A stretch of DNA of 52,837 bases from DIGJ01 sp036658435. Lineage in GTDB: Bacteria > Bacillota > Clostridia > Lachnospirales > Lachnospiraceae. The notes beneath the pieces are model-generated. The model saw only the letters and a list, made by a program, of their open reading frames with translations. It had not been told where the DNA came from and searched no databases. The translations under genes and the position numbers were made by a program. Positions 8,536 through 16,910 of the stretch are shown here, piece after piece (within the stretch, counting starts at the first letter, position 1; each line of letters opens with the position of its first letter). Location of the stretch: NCBI GenBank assembly GCA_036658435.1, contig JAVXEO010000006.1:1-52837 (forward strand), in the 5' to 3' direction.

Positions 8536-9294
8536 CTATTCTCCAAGATATGCTACAATTACTTCCGGATCATTTAGCACAGCTTCCGGTGTTCCATTTG
8601 TCAGTACCATGCCAAAATTCAGCACGGTAAGTTCCTCGCATATACCGGAAACCAGTTTCATATCATGTTCAATCAAAAGAATGGTAATATCAAATTCCTT
8701 TCGAATAAAGCGAATCGTGTCCATTAATTCTGCGGTCTCATTGGGATTCATTCCTGCTGCCGGCTCATCCAGCAGTAAAAGTTTAGGTTTGGTTGCAAGA
8801 GCTCTTGCAATTTCTAATTTTCTCTGTTTTCCATAGGGTAAATTAGAAGCCAGCACATCTGCCTGTTCCTGCATTCCAAATACATTTAAAATTTCAAGTG
8901 CCCGTTCATCCATATTTTTTTCTACTTTTTTATATTTTAAGGTATGGAGCAGTCCATCCAGTAAGGTATACGTATATTCGTTGTGCAAAGCAACCTTCAC
9001 GTTATCAAGGACCGTCATTTTTCCAAATAAACGGATATTTTGAAACGTTCTGGCAATTCCGGTCTGACATATTTGTGAGGGATTTTTACCAACCAGATTT
9101 TCTCCATCCAGTGTAATTCCTCCGTCTGTTGGCAGGTACTCTCCCGTCAACATATTAAAAATCGTCGTTTTTCCTGCTCCGTTTGGACCAATCAGCCCAT
9201 ATAATCTTCCTTTTTCAATGGATAAATTAAAGTCGTCTACTGCACGTAATCCACCGAAAGAAATACCAAGTCCTTTTACTTCAAGTAGTGCCAT
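8536..9294 (-). CDS. livG: branched-chain amino acid ABC transporter ATP-binding protein LivG
   Basis: An ABC ATPase of about 252 residues: Walker A GPNGAGKTT, the LivG-type IARTFQNIRLFGKMTVLDNV, signature-equivalent LPYGKQRKLEIARALA, Walker B LLLLDEPAAGMNP and H-loop LIEHDMKLV. The LPYG.QR signature and the DEPAAGMN block separate LivG from LivF. The frame is open to 9306, but ATG 9294 has GGAGG 5 nt upstream. The start lies inside the 3' end of livM (14-bp overlap). Confidence 0.92.
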   Translation of the reverse strand: MALLEVKGLGISFGGLRAVDDFNLSIEKGRLYGLIGPNGAGKTTIFNMLTGEYLPTDGGITLDGENLVGKNPSQICQTGIARTFQNIRLFGKMTVLDNVKVALHNEYTYTLLDGLLHTLKYKKVEKNMDERALEILNVFGMQEQADVLASNLPYGKQRKLEIARALATKPKLLLLDEPAAGMNPNETAELMDTIRFIRKEFDITILLIEHDMKLVSGICEELTVLNFGMVLTNGTPEAVLNDPEVIVAYLGE

Positions 9295-10270
9295 GATTTC
9301 CTCCATTCTTGTGCCTTCCTTTAAGGCGCAGTAAAATCTCGCTGCCTAAAATTCGTTGTTTTAACTCCGATGAATTGAAAATCATCATTGCAATTAAAAC
9401 AATAGAGTAAATTAGCATACGGTAGTCATTTGCGCCTCGAAGCACCTCCGGTAACACGGTTAGAATCACGGCTGCAATAATGGATCCTTTAATATTTCCC
9501 ATTCCACCCAGAACTACAATAACTAAGATTTCAATGGATTTATTATAATCAAACGTTGTGGGCTTTAAAGCTCCAACGTTGTGTCCATAAATAACACCTG
9601 CTATTCCTGCAAAAAAAGCGGCTGCCACAAAAGCCAGCACTTTAAATCTGCTTACCGAAATTCCCACTGCCTCCGCTGCAATTGCATTATCCCGAACCGA
9701 GCAAATTGCCCTTCCTTGTCTGGAATGCACCATATTTCTAATTATAATAATGGTTATAATCATCAGTAGAAAAACAAAAGTAAAATGTTTATAATTGGCA
9801 TGAAGCTCAATTCCGGATAATCCCATGGCTCCATTGGTTACCTTCAGGGCATTAATAATAGATTTAATAATTTCACCAAACGCCAATGTAACAATTGCCA
9901 GATAATCCCCTCGAAGACGCAATACCGGAACCCCAATTATAACGCCAAAAACAGCGGCAGTCAAACCGCCTGTCAAAAGTGCCACAGGAAATTCTACCAT
10001 CATAGGTAAATTTAAGTTCATGGTAACCAACGCTCCCGCATAGGCACCCACTGACATAAATCCGGCGTGTCCCAAAGTGAGTTCGCCCAAGAAACCAGTC
10101 GTCAGGTTTAAGGATACTGCCAGAATAATATTGATACATACCGGTACTAATAAATTCTTATACTGGCGGTTGAAAACTTCTCCATATAATAATCCGGCTA
10201 TCACCGTATATATAATAAGTACCGCTATTATATTCTTAATAAGTTCTTTGTTCCATTTTTTATTTTTCAT
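9281..10270 (-). CDS. livM: branched-chain amino acid ABC transporter permease LivM
   Basis: A permease of about 329 residues with eight or more hydrophobic segments. Family blocks are NLTTGFLGELTLGHAGFMSVGAYAG, LRLRGDYLAIVTLAFGEI and the C-terminal VVLGGMGNIKGSIIAAVILTVLPE. The RGDYLAIVTL loop is the cytoplasmic coupling segment of LivM-type permeases. The open frame extends to 10288 and touches livH, but ATG 10270 has GGGGAGG 6 nt upstream, so I place the start there, 14 bp after livH. Confidence 0.92.
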   Translation of the reverse strand: MKNKKWNKELIKNIIAVLIIYTVIAGLLYGEVFNRQYKNLLVPVCINIILAVSLNLTTGFLGELTLGHAGFMSVGAYAGALVTMNLNLPMMVEFPVALLTGGLTAAVFGVIIGVPVLRLRGDYLAIVTLAFGEIIKSIINALKVTNGAMGLSGIELHANYKHFTFVFLLMIITIIIIRNMVHSRQGRAICSVRDNAIAAEAVGISVSRFKVLAFVAAAFFAGIAGVIYGHNVGALKPTTFDYNKSIEILVIVVLGGMGNIKGSIIAAVILTVLPEVLRGANDYRMLIYSIVLIAMMIFNSSELKQRILGSEILLRLKGRHKNGGNHGTT

Positions 10271-10284
10271 TTTGCACCTCCCCA

Positions 10285-11172
10285 TCATACTTTTTCTTTT
10301 CTTATTTTACCAAGAAGTCCGGACGGCTTCACCAGCAAAACAAGAACAAGAATACCAAATACAATGGCATCAGAAAGTTCTGTTGAAATATAGGCCTTGG
10401 ACAAACTTTCAATAAGTCCTAAAATAATGCCGCCAAACATGGCACCCGGAACACTTCCTATTCCACCAAGAACCGCTGCCACAAATGCTTTAATACCCGG
10501 CATCGCCCCTAATGTAGGTTTCAGCGACTGATACTGGCATACATATAAAATACCCGCAACGGCAGCCAAACCAGAGCCAATGGCAAAGGTAAGAGAAATT
10601 GTCTTATTCACATCAATTCCCATAAGGGAAGCCGCACCTTTGTCCTCTGAAACCGCACGCATGGCGCTTCCCATTTTGGTTTTGTTAATAAATAAAGTTA
10701 AAAGAATCATGCAAACGGTTGTAACTGCCAGTGTCACTACCGTAATTCCTGAAATAGAAACACCTCCAATGGTAATTCCTCCAAAGGAAACGATAGATGC
10801 CTGTGGAATGGGTGCTGCTCCAAAAATAAGCTGGGCCAGATTCTGTAATAAATAACTGACACCAATTGCCGTTATTAATACCGCAAGGGGTGGCGCCGAA
10901 CGCAATGGCTTGTAAGCCACTCTTTCAATAAACACGCCCAATACCGTACAAACCAGGGCAGAGAATAAAACAGCTGCCACTACCGGTAAATGAAGCATGG
11001 ACAGGGCTATGTATAAGGAATAAGCTCCCACCATAATAATGTCGCCATGAGCAAAGTTAATCATTTTTGCAATTCCATATACCATCGTGTAGCCCAGTGC
11101 AATGAGTGCATAGATACTTCCCGAACGCAGTCCATTTAATATTTGTTCTAAAACATTTTGTAGAATATCCAT
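10285..11172 (-). CDS. livH: branched-chain amino acid ABC transporter permease LivH
   Basis: A permease of about 295 residues: LNGLRSGSIYALIALGYTMVYGIAKMINFAHGDIIMVGAY is the LivH N-terminus (given here in part), followed by ERVAYKPLRSAPPLAVLI and FVAAVLGGIGSVPGAMFGG. The frame is open to an ATG at 11199, but ATG 11172 (MDILQNVLEQ) has AAGGAG 7 nt upstream and matches the usual LivH start. It is separated from livK by a hairpin terminator, so permease and ATPase genes are probably expressed at a lower level than the binding protein. Confidence 0.92.
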   Translation of the reverse strand: MDILQNVLEQILNGLRSGSIYALIALGYTMVYGIAKMINFAHGDIIMVGAYSLYIALSMLHLPVVAAVLFSALVCTVLGVFIERVAYKPLRSAPPLAVLITAIGVSYLLQNLAQLIFGAAPIPQASIVSFGGITIGGVSISGITVVTLAVTTVCMILLTLFINKTKMGSAMRAVSEDKGAASLMGIDVNKTISLTFAIGSGLAAVAGILYVCQYQSLKPTLGAMPGIKAFVAAVLGGIGSVPGAMFGGIILGLIESLSKAYISTELSDAIVFGILVLVLLVKPSGLLGKIRKEKV

Positions 11173-11256
11173 TACGATACTCCTTCCTATCTTTTTCATT
11201 ACTCCTATTATAGTGCTATAAAGTTATATTTATCAACCGAAATTTATACAATATTG

Positions 11257-11287
11257 AAAAAGCCTTCACCCATAAGGGTGAAGGTTT
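11257..11287 (-). terminator. partial terminator between livK and livH
   Basis: A perfect 9-bp stem CCTTCACCC/GGGTGAAGG with a 4-nt loop, flanked by A and T runs on both sides; on the minus strand it ends in CTTTTT. It lies 47 nt past the livK stop. Such a site lets most transcripts end after the binding-protein gene, with read-through into livHMGF. Confidence 0.82.
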
Positions 11288-11333
11288 TAACGTTTTCACG
11301 TTTTATTTTCTATTTTGTTTTATTTTATTCCCA

Positions 11334-12470
11334 TTACTCTGCCGTATAAGCGCCATCTTTAATGGTTATAAATTTAGCACTTTTTTGTGGTTCACCCTGA
11401 GGGGTAAAGCTGATTCCCGTTCCGGTTAATCCATCCACTGCAATGGAAGTCATTGCCTGAATCATGGCTTCACTCTCCGTTGATTTTGCTTCTTCCAGGG
11501 CTGCTTTAAATACATAAACACCGTCGTAACCGTCTGCTGCAAACTGATCCGGTGTTGCGGTATAGGCTTCTTTATATTTTGAAACAAAATCTGCTGCCTT
11601 CTCATCTCCAGAGAAAAATGGACTTAAGAACTCCGCTCCTTCAATTGCAGAGACATCCGTTACGGCATCTAAGATTCCATCCCATCCATCGCTTCCAAAA
11701 AATGGCATGGTAATTCCCAAATCTGCTGCCTGTGTTGCAATATGAGCGGCATCATTATAATAAACCGGTGCAAAAATAGCCTCTGCGTTAGTTCCTTTAA
11801 TAGATGTCAACTGTGTATTAAAATCTTCTCCGTCTGCAAAAGCTTCTACGGTTGCAACCGTTCCTCCAAGTTCCGCTACTTTGGTCTCAAATGCCTTATA
11901 TACTCCTGTACTGTATTCATCTGAATTCTTGTAAATAACAGCAACCGTCTTATATCCTAAATCAGATACCATGTGTTCTGCCATGGTTTCCCCCTGAAGT
12001 GGATCGGTGAAGCACAAACGAAATACATTGTCATTTTTTGTAATATCTGCTGCAGACCCAGATGGTGTCAGCATTAAAATACCATCTTCTTTGGCAAGAT
12101 CTACAACCGTTAAGCAAGAACCTGTGGTAACGCAACCCAAAAGTGCATTCATGCCGTCATCCATCAACGTATTGTATGCCGTAACTGCCTGATCGGGAGC
12201 TGCTTTATCGTCTTCAAATTTAAGTTCCAGTTTCATGGACTTATCACCAACGGTAACTCCGCCGGCTTCATTGATTTCCTTAATCGCTATTTCTGCTCCT
12301 TGTTTTACAGATAAACCATAGGATGCCGATTCTCCTGTAAGCGGTCCTATTCCACCTATAACATAAGTATTTTCATCCGCATTTTTCGTTTTGCTTCCAC
12401 ATCCTGTGGCTGCCGTTGCTGCTAGCACCGTTACTAACCCTAAACTCAATACTCTTTTTATGATTTTCAT
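11334..12470 (-). CDS. livK: branched-chain amino acid ABC transporter substrate-binding lipoprotein LivK
   Basis: About 378 residues. A signal peptide ends in the lipobox-like AATGCGSK, so it is a lipoprotein held on the outer face of the membrane. The mature domain begins VIGGIGPLTGESASYG and contains EINEAGGV, LGCVTTGSCL, MLTPSGSA, AVIYKNSDEYSTG and FAADGYDGVYVF, the type I periplasmic-binding fold of LivJ/LivK. ATG 12470 has AGGAGG 8 nt upstream and is preferred over the ATG at 12476, which is only 2 nt from it. A strong promoter and a 5' hairpin lie just upstream. Confidence 0.92.
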   Translation of the reverse strand: MKIIKRVLSLGLVTVLAATAATGCGSKTKNADENTYVIGGIGPLTGESASYGLSVKQGAEIAIKEINEAGGVTVGDKSMKLELKFEDDKAAPDQAVTAYNTLMDDGMNALLGCVTTGSCLTVVDLAKEDGILMLTPSGSAADITKNDNVFRLCFTDPLQGETMAEHMVSDLGYKTVAVIYKNSDEYSTGVYKAFETKVAELGGTVATVEAFADGEDFNTQLTSIKGTNAEAIFAPVYYNDAAHIATQAADLGITMPFFGSDGWDGILDAVTDVSAIEGAEFLSPFFSGDEKAADFVSKYKEAYTATPDQFAADGYDGVYVFKAALEEAKSTESEAMIQAMTSIAVDGLTGTGISFTPQGEPQKSAKFITIKDGAYTAE

Positions 12471-12497
12471 AAACATTTCCTCCTGATACCTATATTT

Positions 12498-12527
12498 AAA
12501 GGCGTTCTATTCAGCCAGAACGCCTTT
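12498..12527 (-). promoter_or_regulatory. hairpin at the 5' end of the livK leader
   Basis: An 11-bp perfect stem, AAAGGCGTTCT with AGAACGCCTTT, 8-nt loop. Given the predicted promoter, it would begin within about 7 nt of the transcription start. It has no U-run after it on the minus strand, so it is not a normal terminator. A role as mRNA-stabilising 5' hairpin, or as an operator in DNA, is inference. Confidence 0.6.
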
Positions 12528-12540
12528 GTTCATTAGAAAT

Positions 12541-12569
12541 AATATACTATTAACAGTTTAATTTGTCAA
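12541..12569 (-). promoter_or_regulatory. sigma-A promoter of livK (liv operon)
   Basis: Minus strand TTGACA (12564-12569), 17-nt spacer, TATATT (12541-12546). Perfect -35 and 5/6 -10. The expected start of transcription is near 12533. Confidence 0.82.
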
Positions 12570-12655
12570 TACTTTAATGTAAGAAAATTTTAATGTAGTA
12601 ACATGTGGTATGAGATAAGGGTCATGGATGAATAGCTCCAGTCCATGGATTGTTG

Positions 12656-14353
12656 TTATATCCTCAACTCTTGGAATACTTTAAATAAGTCAATCTCCCC
12701 ATATCCCCACTCACGGTTTGGATACACCCGTTCCTTTCTACGAGCTCCCCGCATAAAATAATTGGTAATCCGAATGGTCTGCATATAGGGATCGTTCTTC
12801 TTTACAATTCCCCATTCCAGCATTAAGGCAGCACAACCGGTTCCGTGGGCAGCAGCTACCGAAGTGCCGCTCATTCTTCCATAACGGTTATTTGGAAGGG
12901 GACCATATACATTCACTCCCGGTGCTGCCAAGTCCGGTTTGATGTATCCATTGTTATTATATCCTCGGCTGGCACTTAAGTATAGACTGTCATTATAATG
13001 ATCATATGCCGTAATCGTCATGGAGAGAGGTACATTTCCCGGCTCGCAAACCGTTATGTTTGGTTCGGGATCCAAAAAATAGGTCTCCCCATCTAAAAAA
13101 TTTTCAATAGGCAGCCAGATATTAAATCTTGTCTTGAAATCGTCTTCATTTTTTATGCGAAGCCTCCATATTCCAGGCGTTGGATCTAACATTCGAACAA
13201 AGATAAGTTCACTTCTGGCATTGATTTCAACCAAATCATATTCTACATATATTTGTGTTTTCTCTAAGGGAAAACGAATGGGTTTCATGCCGGAATTAAC
13301 CAGGGAAATTCTTTCTGTTGTCTCCCCTAAAGGTGAAATCAGCTCAATACTGGCAAGTCCCGGAGCTTCCACCCATACTTCAAAATAAAGCCCCCTCTGT
13401 TTTTCACCAATTCTAAGCTCTGCCTCATGGCTTTCCTTTACATCCAACACTTTTTTTTCATAGTGGTTTCCCTTATTCCCCTCATTTCCTGCAGCAAGTA
13501 CAATGGCAACTCCCGGCTTAGGTGCTTCTCTTCCAATAAATTTAGAAAGAGGAAGGTATCCACAATGATTTCCATTATTGCTTCCCAAAGCAATCAAAAC
13601 TGCAATTGGTTTTACGCGCTTTCTCGCCTCTTCTAACAAATGCCAGACCCCAAGCATAATATCTGCATCGCTGTAAGCAATGTCCTCTTCCTTTATACAA
13701 TAATACTGTTTTAAGTTTTGTTTTGCCTGCTTTAGCTTAACAATCACTAATTCTGCCTGTGGTGCTACCCCTGTAAAATTATCCTTCTCTTCTATATTTC
13801 CGGCTGCAATGCCTGCCAAAAAAGTTCCATGTCCAACTTCATCCATTTCCGGAACTATGGTCTGTGGATTTTCTGCCTGCAGCGCTTCATTGATCATTTC
13901 CTGACTATAATACGTTCCGAAAATAAAATCCTCCGGCGGTGTACCCTCCCGATTGGTCTGATCCCATATACCGGTGATTTTAGTGGTTCCATCTTCTTTG
14001 ATAAAGGCTTTGTGGGTATAGTCAATTCCGGTATCTACAATTCCAATCAAGGTTCCTTCTCCAAATAAGCTTAGATAAGGCTGGCGGCGTACCTTCAATG
14101 CCCCAACTTCTTCCACGCTGGAAATATCCATCAGCCCATATAGCTTAGGAACCGTCTGATAACCATATTCGTAATGACTAACCGTAGATTCCCCCTTAAT
14201 TGGAACATATAAAATCTGTGTTGTTTTATCAATGTTCTGTGAACAAACGGTTTTTATCTTATTTTCTTTTCTATAATATTCAAAAATATAGTCTTCATAC
14301 TCTTCACTGTAAATGGCTTCTTCGCATATAGTTTCTTTTATTGTTTCACTCAT
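12656..14353 (-). CDS. S8 subtilisin-family serine protease, Csp-like
   Basis: About 565 residues with no signal peptide. The triad is visible: Asp in LIGIVDTGIDYTHKAF, His in EVGHGTFLAGIAAGN and Ser in GRMSGTSVAAAHGTG; the oxyanion region VLAAGNEGNKGNHYE is intact. Between the His and Ser blocks is a long insert (roughly residues 310-430) of beta-strand character. This layout is shared with clostridial Csp proteases (CspB/CspC relatives) that process the spore-cortex lytic enzyme at germination; that role is inferred. The open frame continues upstream to 14557 through the tRNA gene, which is rejected; ATG 14353 gives MSETIKETICEE, though its ribosome site is weak. The tRNA-Gly promoter is the nearest promoter. 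Confidence 0.85.
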   Translation of the reverse strand: MSETIKETICEEAIYSEEYEDYIFEYYRKENKIKTVCSQNIDKTTQILYVPIKGESTVSHYEYGYQTVPKLYGLMDISSVEEVGALKVRRQPYLSLFGEGTLIGIVDTGIDYTHKAFIKEDGTTKITGIWDQTNREGTPPEDFIFGTYYSQEMINEALQAENPQTIVPEMDEVGHGTFLAGIAAGNIEEKDNFTGVAPQAELVIVKLKQAKQNLKQYYCIKEEDIAYSDADIMLGVWHLLEEARKRVKPIAVLIALGSNNGNHCGYLPLSKFIGREAPKPGVAIVLAAGNEGNKGNHYEKKVLDVKESHEAELRIGEKQRGLYFEVWVEAPGLASIELISPLGETTERISLVNSGMKPIRFPLEKTQIYVEYDLVEINARSELIFVRMLDPTPGIWRLRIKNEDDFKTRFNIWLPIENFLDGETYFLDPEPNITVCEPGNVPLSMTITAYDHYNDSLYLSASRGYNNNGYIKPDLAAPGVNVYGPLPNNRYGRMSGTSVAAAHGTGCAALMLEWGIVKKNDPYMQTIRITNYFMRGARRKERVYPNREWGYGEIDLFKVFQELRI

Positions 14354-14475
14354 TTTTTCGCACTTTTTAATTCTATATGCGAAATTCAAAAAAATTATGC
14401 CTGCCTGGGTCTTTCCTTTGTTTCCCTCACGAAGCATTTGTTGCCTGGGAAGCACCTTCCCAGGCAACAAAAAAA
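14354..14475 (-). other. tRNA-to-protease leader with a perfect hairpin
   Basis: The 122-nt stretch between tRNA-Gly and the protease start. It holds T8 directly after the tRNA discriminator base and then a perfect 13-bp stem (14440-14452 with 14456-14468, loop of 3 nt). The A/T run lies on the wrong side of the stem for an intrinsic terminator in either direction. I see no coding sequence in it. Confidence 0.6.
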
Positions 14476-14546
14476 AGCAGATAACGGGAATCGAACCCGT
14501 CTCTCCAGCTTGGGAAGCTAGCGTTCTACCGATAAACCATATCTGC
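14476..14546 (-). tRNA. tRNA-Gly (anticodon CCC)
   Basis: A 71-nt cloverleaf: acceptor GCAGATA/TATCTGC with discriminator T, D-stem GTTT/GAAC, anticodon arm CTAGC-TTCCCAA-GCTGG with anticodon CCC, 4-nt variable loop, T-arm ACGGG-TTCGATT-CCCGT. CCA is not encoded; T8 follows directly. The anticodon reads GGG glycine codons. Confidence 0.93.
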
Positions 14547-14555
14547 CTAGACATC

Positions 14556-14584
14556 ATTATAACAGGATGAATGGAAAATGTGAA
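14556..14584 (-). promoter_or_regulatory. promoter of tRNA-Gly
   Basis: Minus strand TTCACA (14579-14584), 17-nt spacer, TATAAT (14556-14561). The expected start is only about 3 nt before the mature tRNA 5' end. Confidence 0.78.
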
Positions 14585-14689
14585 GTAATTTATTAAATTT
14601 TTAGAATTCTTATTCCCATACTCTATTCATTATTCATCCAATGTCCATTTTATTAAATTGGCTATCACTATCCTTTCTTTATTAAACCG

Positions 14690-16762
14690 TTAAATATGAA
14701 AAAACTGAGAAACTTCTCTTACATTTTCTGCCGTGTTTTCTAATTCCTGTGCCATATTCTTAACGCCAAGACCCGCCCCCTCTGTTTTACCGGAATATTC
14801 ATACAGTTCTTCTGAAATACTTAGCATTTCTTCTGTGCTGGCTGACTGTTCTTCTGTAATGGCAGCCATAGATGCAGCTACATCGTCTACTTTGCGAATG
14901 CTCTCTGTCACTCCATTTAACAAAACAGCGGCTTCCTTCACGCATCCATAAATGTCCATAAATGCACCATAGGTATCTTCTACTAATTCTTTATTTTCTT
15001 TAATATCGCCTACTGCATTCTGCGTTTTTTTGATGGTATCTCCAATTTGTAAATTGACCTTGGTAATCAATTCTGCGATTTGTTTTGCTGCATTGGTACA
15101 CATATTGGCTAAATTCCCAATTTCCGAAGCAACCACTGCAAAACCCTTTCCGGCTTCTCCAGCTCTTGCCGCTTCAATGGATGCATTTAACGACAATAGG
15201 TTTGTCTGGCTTGCAATGTCACCAATGATTTTAATTATATCATTAATTTCATTTGCCGAACCGCCTACTTCCATTACTACACCTTCCAGATCATTAATCA
15301 TAATGTCAATGTTTCCCATAGTTTCCTGTACCTTAACAATATTGGTTTTTCCCTTTTCTGTCATGATAACCGTATCGTTCATCTTGCTTTTTGCCGTTCC
15401 ACCCTGTGTGTTGACCTCTGATACACTATGTGCAAGTGCTGTTGCATTGTTTGCAATATCCTCCGTTGACTGTACCAAATTTTCTGCTGCATATTTAATT
15501 TTCTTGGTGGAATCCATTTGTCCTTCAATTAAATCGTACATGGTGTTAGAAATATTACCACTCTCTTCTGCCTCACTTCCCAGCTTCGTGCTGGTCTTTG
15601 ATAATTCCAAAATGATTTCTTTCATTTTATCAATAAAAGTCCCTAATTTTCTGGAAATGTCTGAAATTTCATCTCTTCCTTTTGCATTAATTTCCACCGA
15701 AAAATCACCTTTTGAAATGCTCTCAATGTTTGTAACCAATTTTCGAATGGATCTTGTCATCCAGGTTCCCATTAAATAAGCAACCAATGCACTGATTAAT
15801 ACAAGAAACAAAGCTGCTGTTAGCAGTAATTTAAGAGTGGTATCTCTGTTTTGATATATTTCTTCTTCTGTTGGTGAAATGCCCACAATCCATCCATTGT
15901 TCATGACTGCATATCCCATAATAATAAGTTTACCATTTACTTTTTCTTTTATAAATCCATTCTTATCTTTCTGCATCTGTTGTACTATTTCTTTATAAGC
16001 TCCATTTTCGATTTCTGCAAACTTTTCATTATTGGTGTATTGGGGATGATTGATGAAGTTATAATCTTTTCCCATAATGAAAGTATAACCGGTCTTATAT
16101 ACATCATTTTTCTCGTTGATTTTCGTTATGTAATCAAAATCAAAATCAATTCCTACCACACCGAAGTCTTTTTCATCAATATAAAAAGGTGCTACATAGG
16201 AAATAATGGTTTTATCTAAATTCGAGTTGTAGTACGGTTCCATCCAGCTTGCCCTTCCCAGATCCAAGGGTTCATAGAACCATCCTACATGCTCTTTATC
16301 GTCTCTTTCATATGCCAGTAAATCGGTTGGTGTTCCCGCATCTTTTTTCCCATCCCCATCGGAATCTGTATAAAACAAACCGGAAGTACCATAAGTCAAG
16401 TTAGGATCATAACGAACATACGCTGCTAAAACTCCATCCAATGTTCCAATTTGCTCAATTGCCTGTGCGTTTACCTGATTTTCATAGTTTTTGAAATAAG
16501 TCATATCTTTTGCAAATAATTTATCTTTGTCTACATAAGTTACCACATTATAAGCAATGTTTTCTACCTTTCCCTCTACCTCAGAAAGTACTTTATCCAT
16601 TTCACTTACACTGTGAAGGGATATGGAGGATAACTGTGTTGCTGAATTTTCACTGATACTCGAATTAATCTGGATAATTGTAATCCCAGATAATACCCCT
16701 GCTACAATCATTACCATTGCAATTGAAAAAGCTGCAATTTTGCTGCTTACCTTTTTAAACAT
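14690..16762 (-). CDS. methyl-accepting chemotaxis protein with dCACHE sensor
   Basis: A 690-residue transducer. An N-terminal membrane segment (about residues 11-32) is followed by a ~270-residue extracellular double-CACHE region (GRASWMEPYYNSNLDKTIISY and GVVGIDFDFDYIT are typical). A second membrane segment (LLLTAALFLVLISALVAYL, about 310-330), a HAMP domain and a long signalling coiled coil come next. Its hairpin block contains TNLLSLNASIEAARAGEAG and FAVVASEIGNLA. It would pass ligand binding to CheA/CheW. No other chemotaxis genes are in the window, so it is an orphan receptor; the ligand cannot be read. The sequence downstream lacks a clear terminator. Confidence 0.93.
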   Translation of the reverse strand: MFKKVSSKIAAFSIAMVMIVAGVLSGITIIQINSSISENSATQLSSISLHSVSEMDKVLSEVEGKVENIAYNVVTYVDKDKLFAKDMTYFKNYENQVNAQAIEQIGTLDGVLAAYVRYDPNLTYGTSGLFYTDSDGDGKKDAGTPTDLLAYERDDKEHVGWFYEPLDLGRASWMEPYYNSNLDKTIISYVAPFYIDEKDFGVVGIDFDFDYITKINEKNDVYKTGYTFIMGKDYNFINHPQYTNNEKFAEIENGAYKEIVQQMQKDKNGFIKEKVNGKLIIMGYAVMNNGWIVGISPTEEEIYQNRDTTLKLLLTAALFLVLISALVAYLMGTWMTRSIRKLVTNIESISKGDFSVEINAKGRDEISDISRKLGTFIDKMKEIILELSKTSTKLGSEAEESGNISNTMYDLIEGQMDSTKKIKYAAENLVQSTEDIANNATALAHSVSEVNTQGGTAKSKMNDTVIMTEKGKTNIVKVQETMGNIDIMINDLEGVVMEVGGSANEINDIIKIIGDIASQTNLLSLNASIEAARAGEAGKGFAVVASEIGNLANMCTNAAKQIAELITKVNLQIGDTIKKTQNAVGDIKENKELVEDTYGAFMDIYGCVKEAAVLLNGVTESIRKVDDVAASMAAITEEQSASTEEMLSISEELYEYSGKTEGAGLGVKNMAQELENTAENVREVSQFFHI

Positions 16763-16825
16763 CCTTTGTTCTCCTTTAAAATCCTCATTTTTATTTTATT
16801 ATTAAGAAAAAAATCTATAAAAAAT

Positions 16826-16880
16826 AAAAGAGACTCTTCATCTAAGATTTTGCAGGTCTAAGTGAATGGTCTCTCTTATA
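16826..16880 (-). terminator. terminator of the deo operon
   Basis: Downstream of deoB on the minus strand: a long imperfect stem AAGAGAGAC.../...GTCTCTTTT, with ATTCA/TGAA pairing inside it, followed by TATTTTTT. It separates the nucleoside operon from the chemoreceptor gene. Confidence 0.6.
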
Positions 16881-16910
16881 TGCTTTTATGCGGTATGTCT
16901 TTTATCTAAA

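Noticed and set aside
14440..14468. Intrinsic terminator for tRNA-Gly
   Set aside because: The T8 run precedes the stem on the transcribed strand and AAATG follows it, the reverse of a terminator.
14354..14557. N-terminal extension of the S8 protease reading frame
   Set aside because: It runs through the tRNA-Gly gene and its 3' hairpin; ATG 14353 starts the conserved protein.
15030..15779. 249-codon plus-strand open frame
   Set aside because: Antisense to the chemoreceptor signalling domain; no ribosome site and no recognisable protein family.
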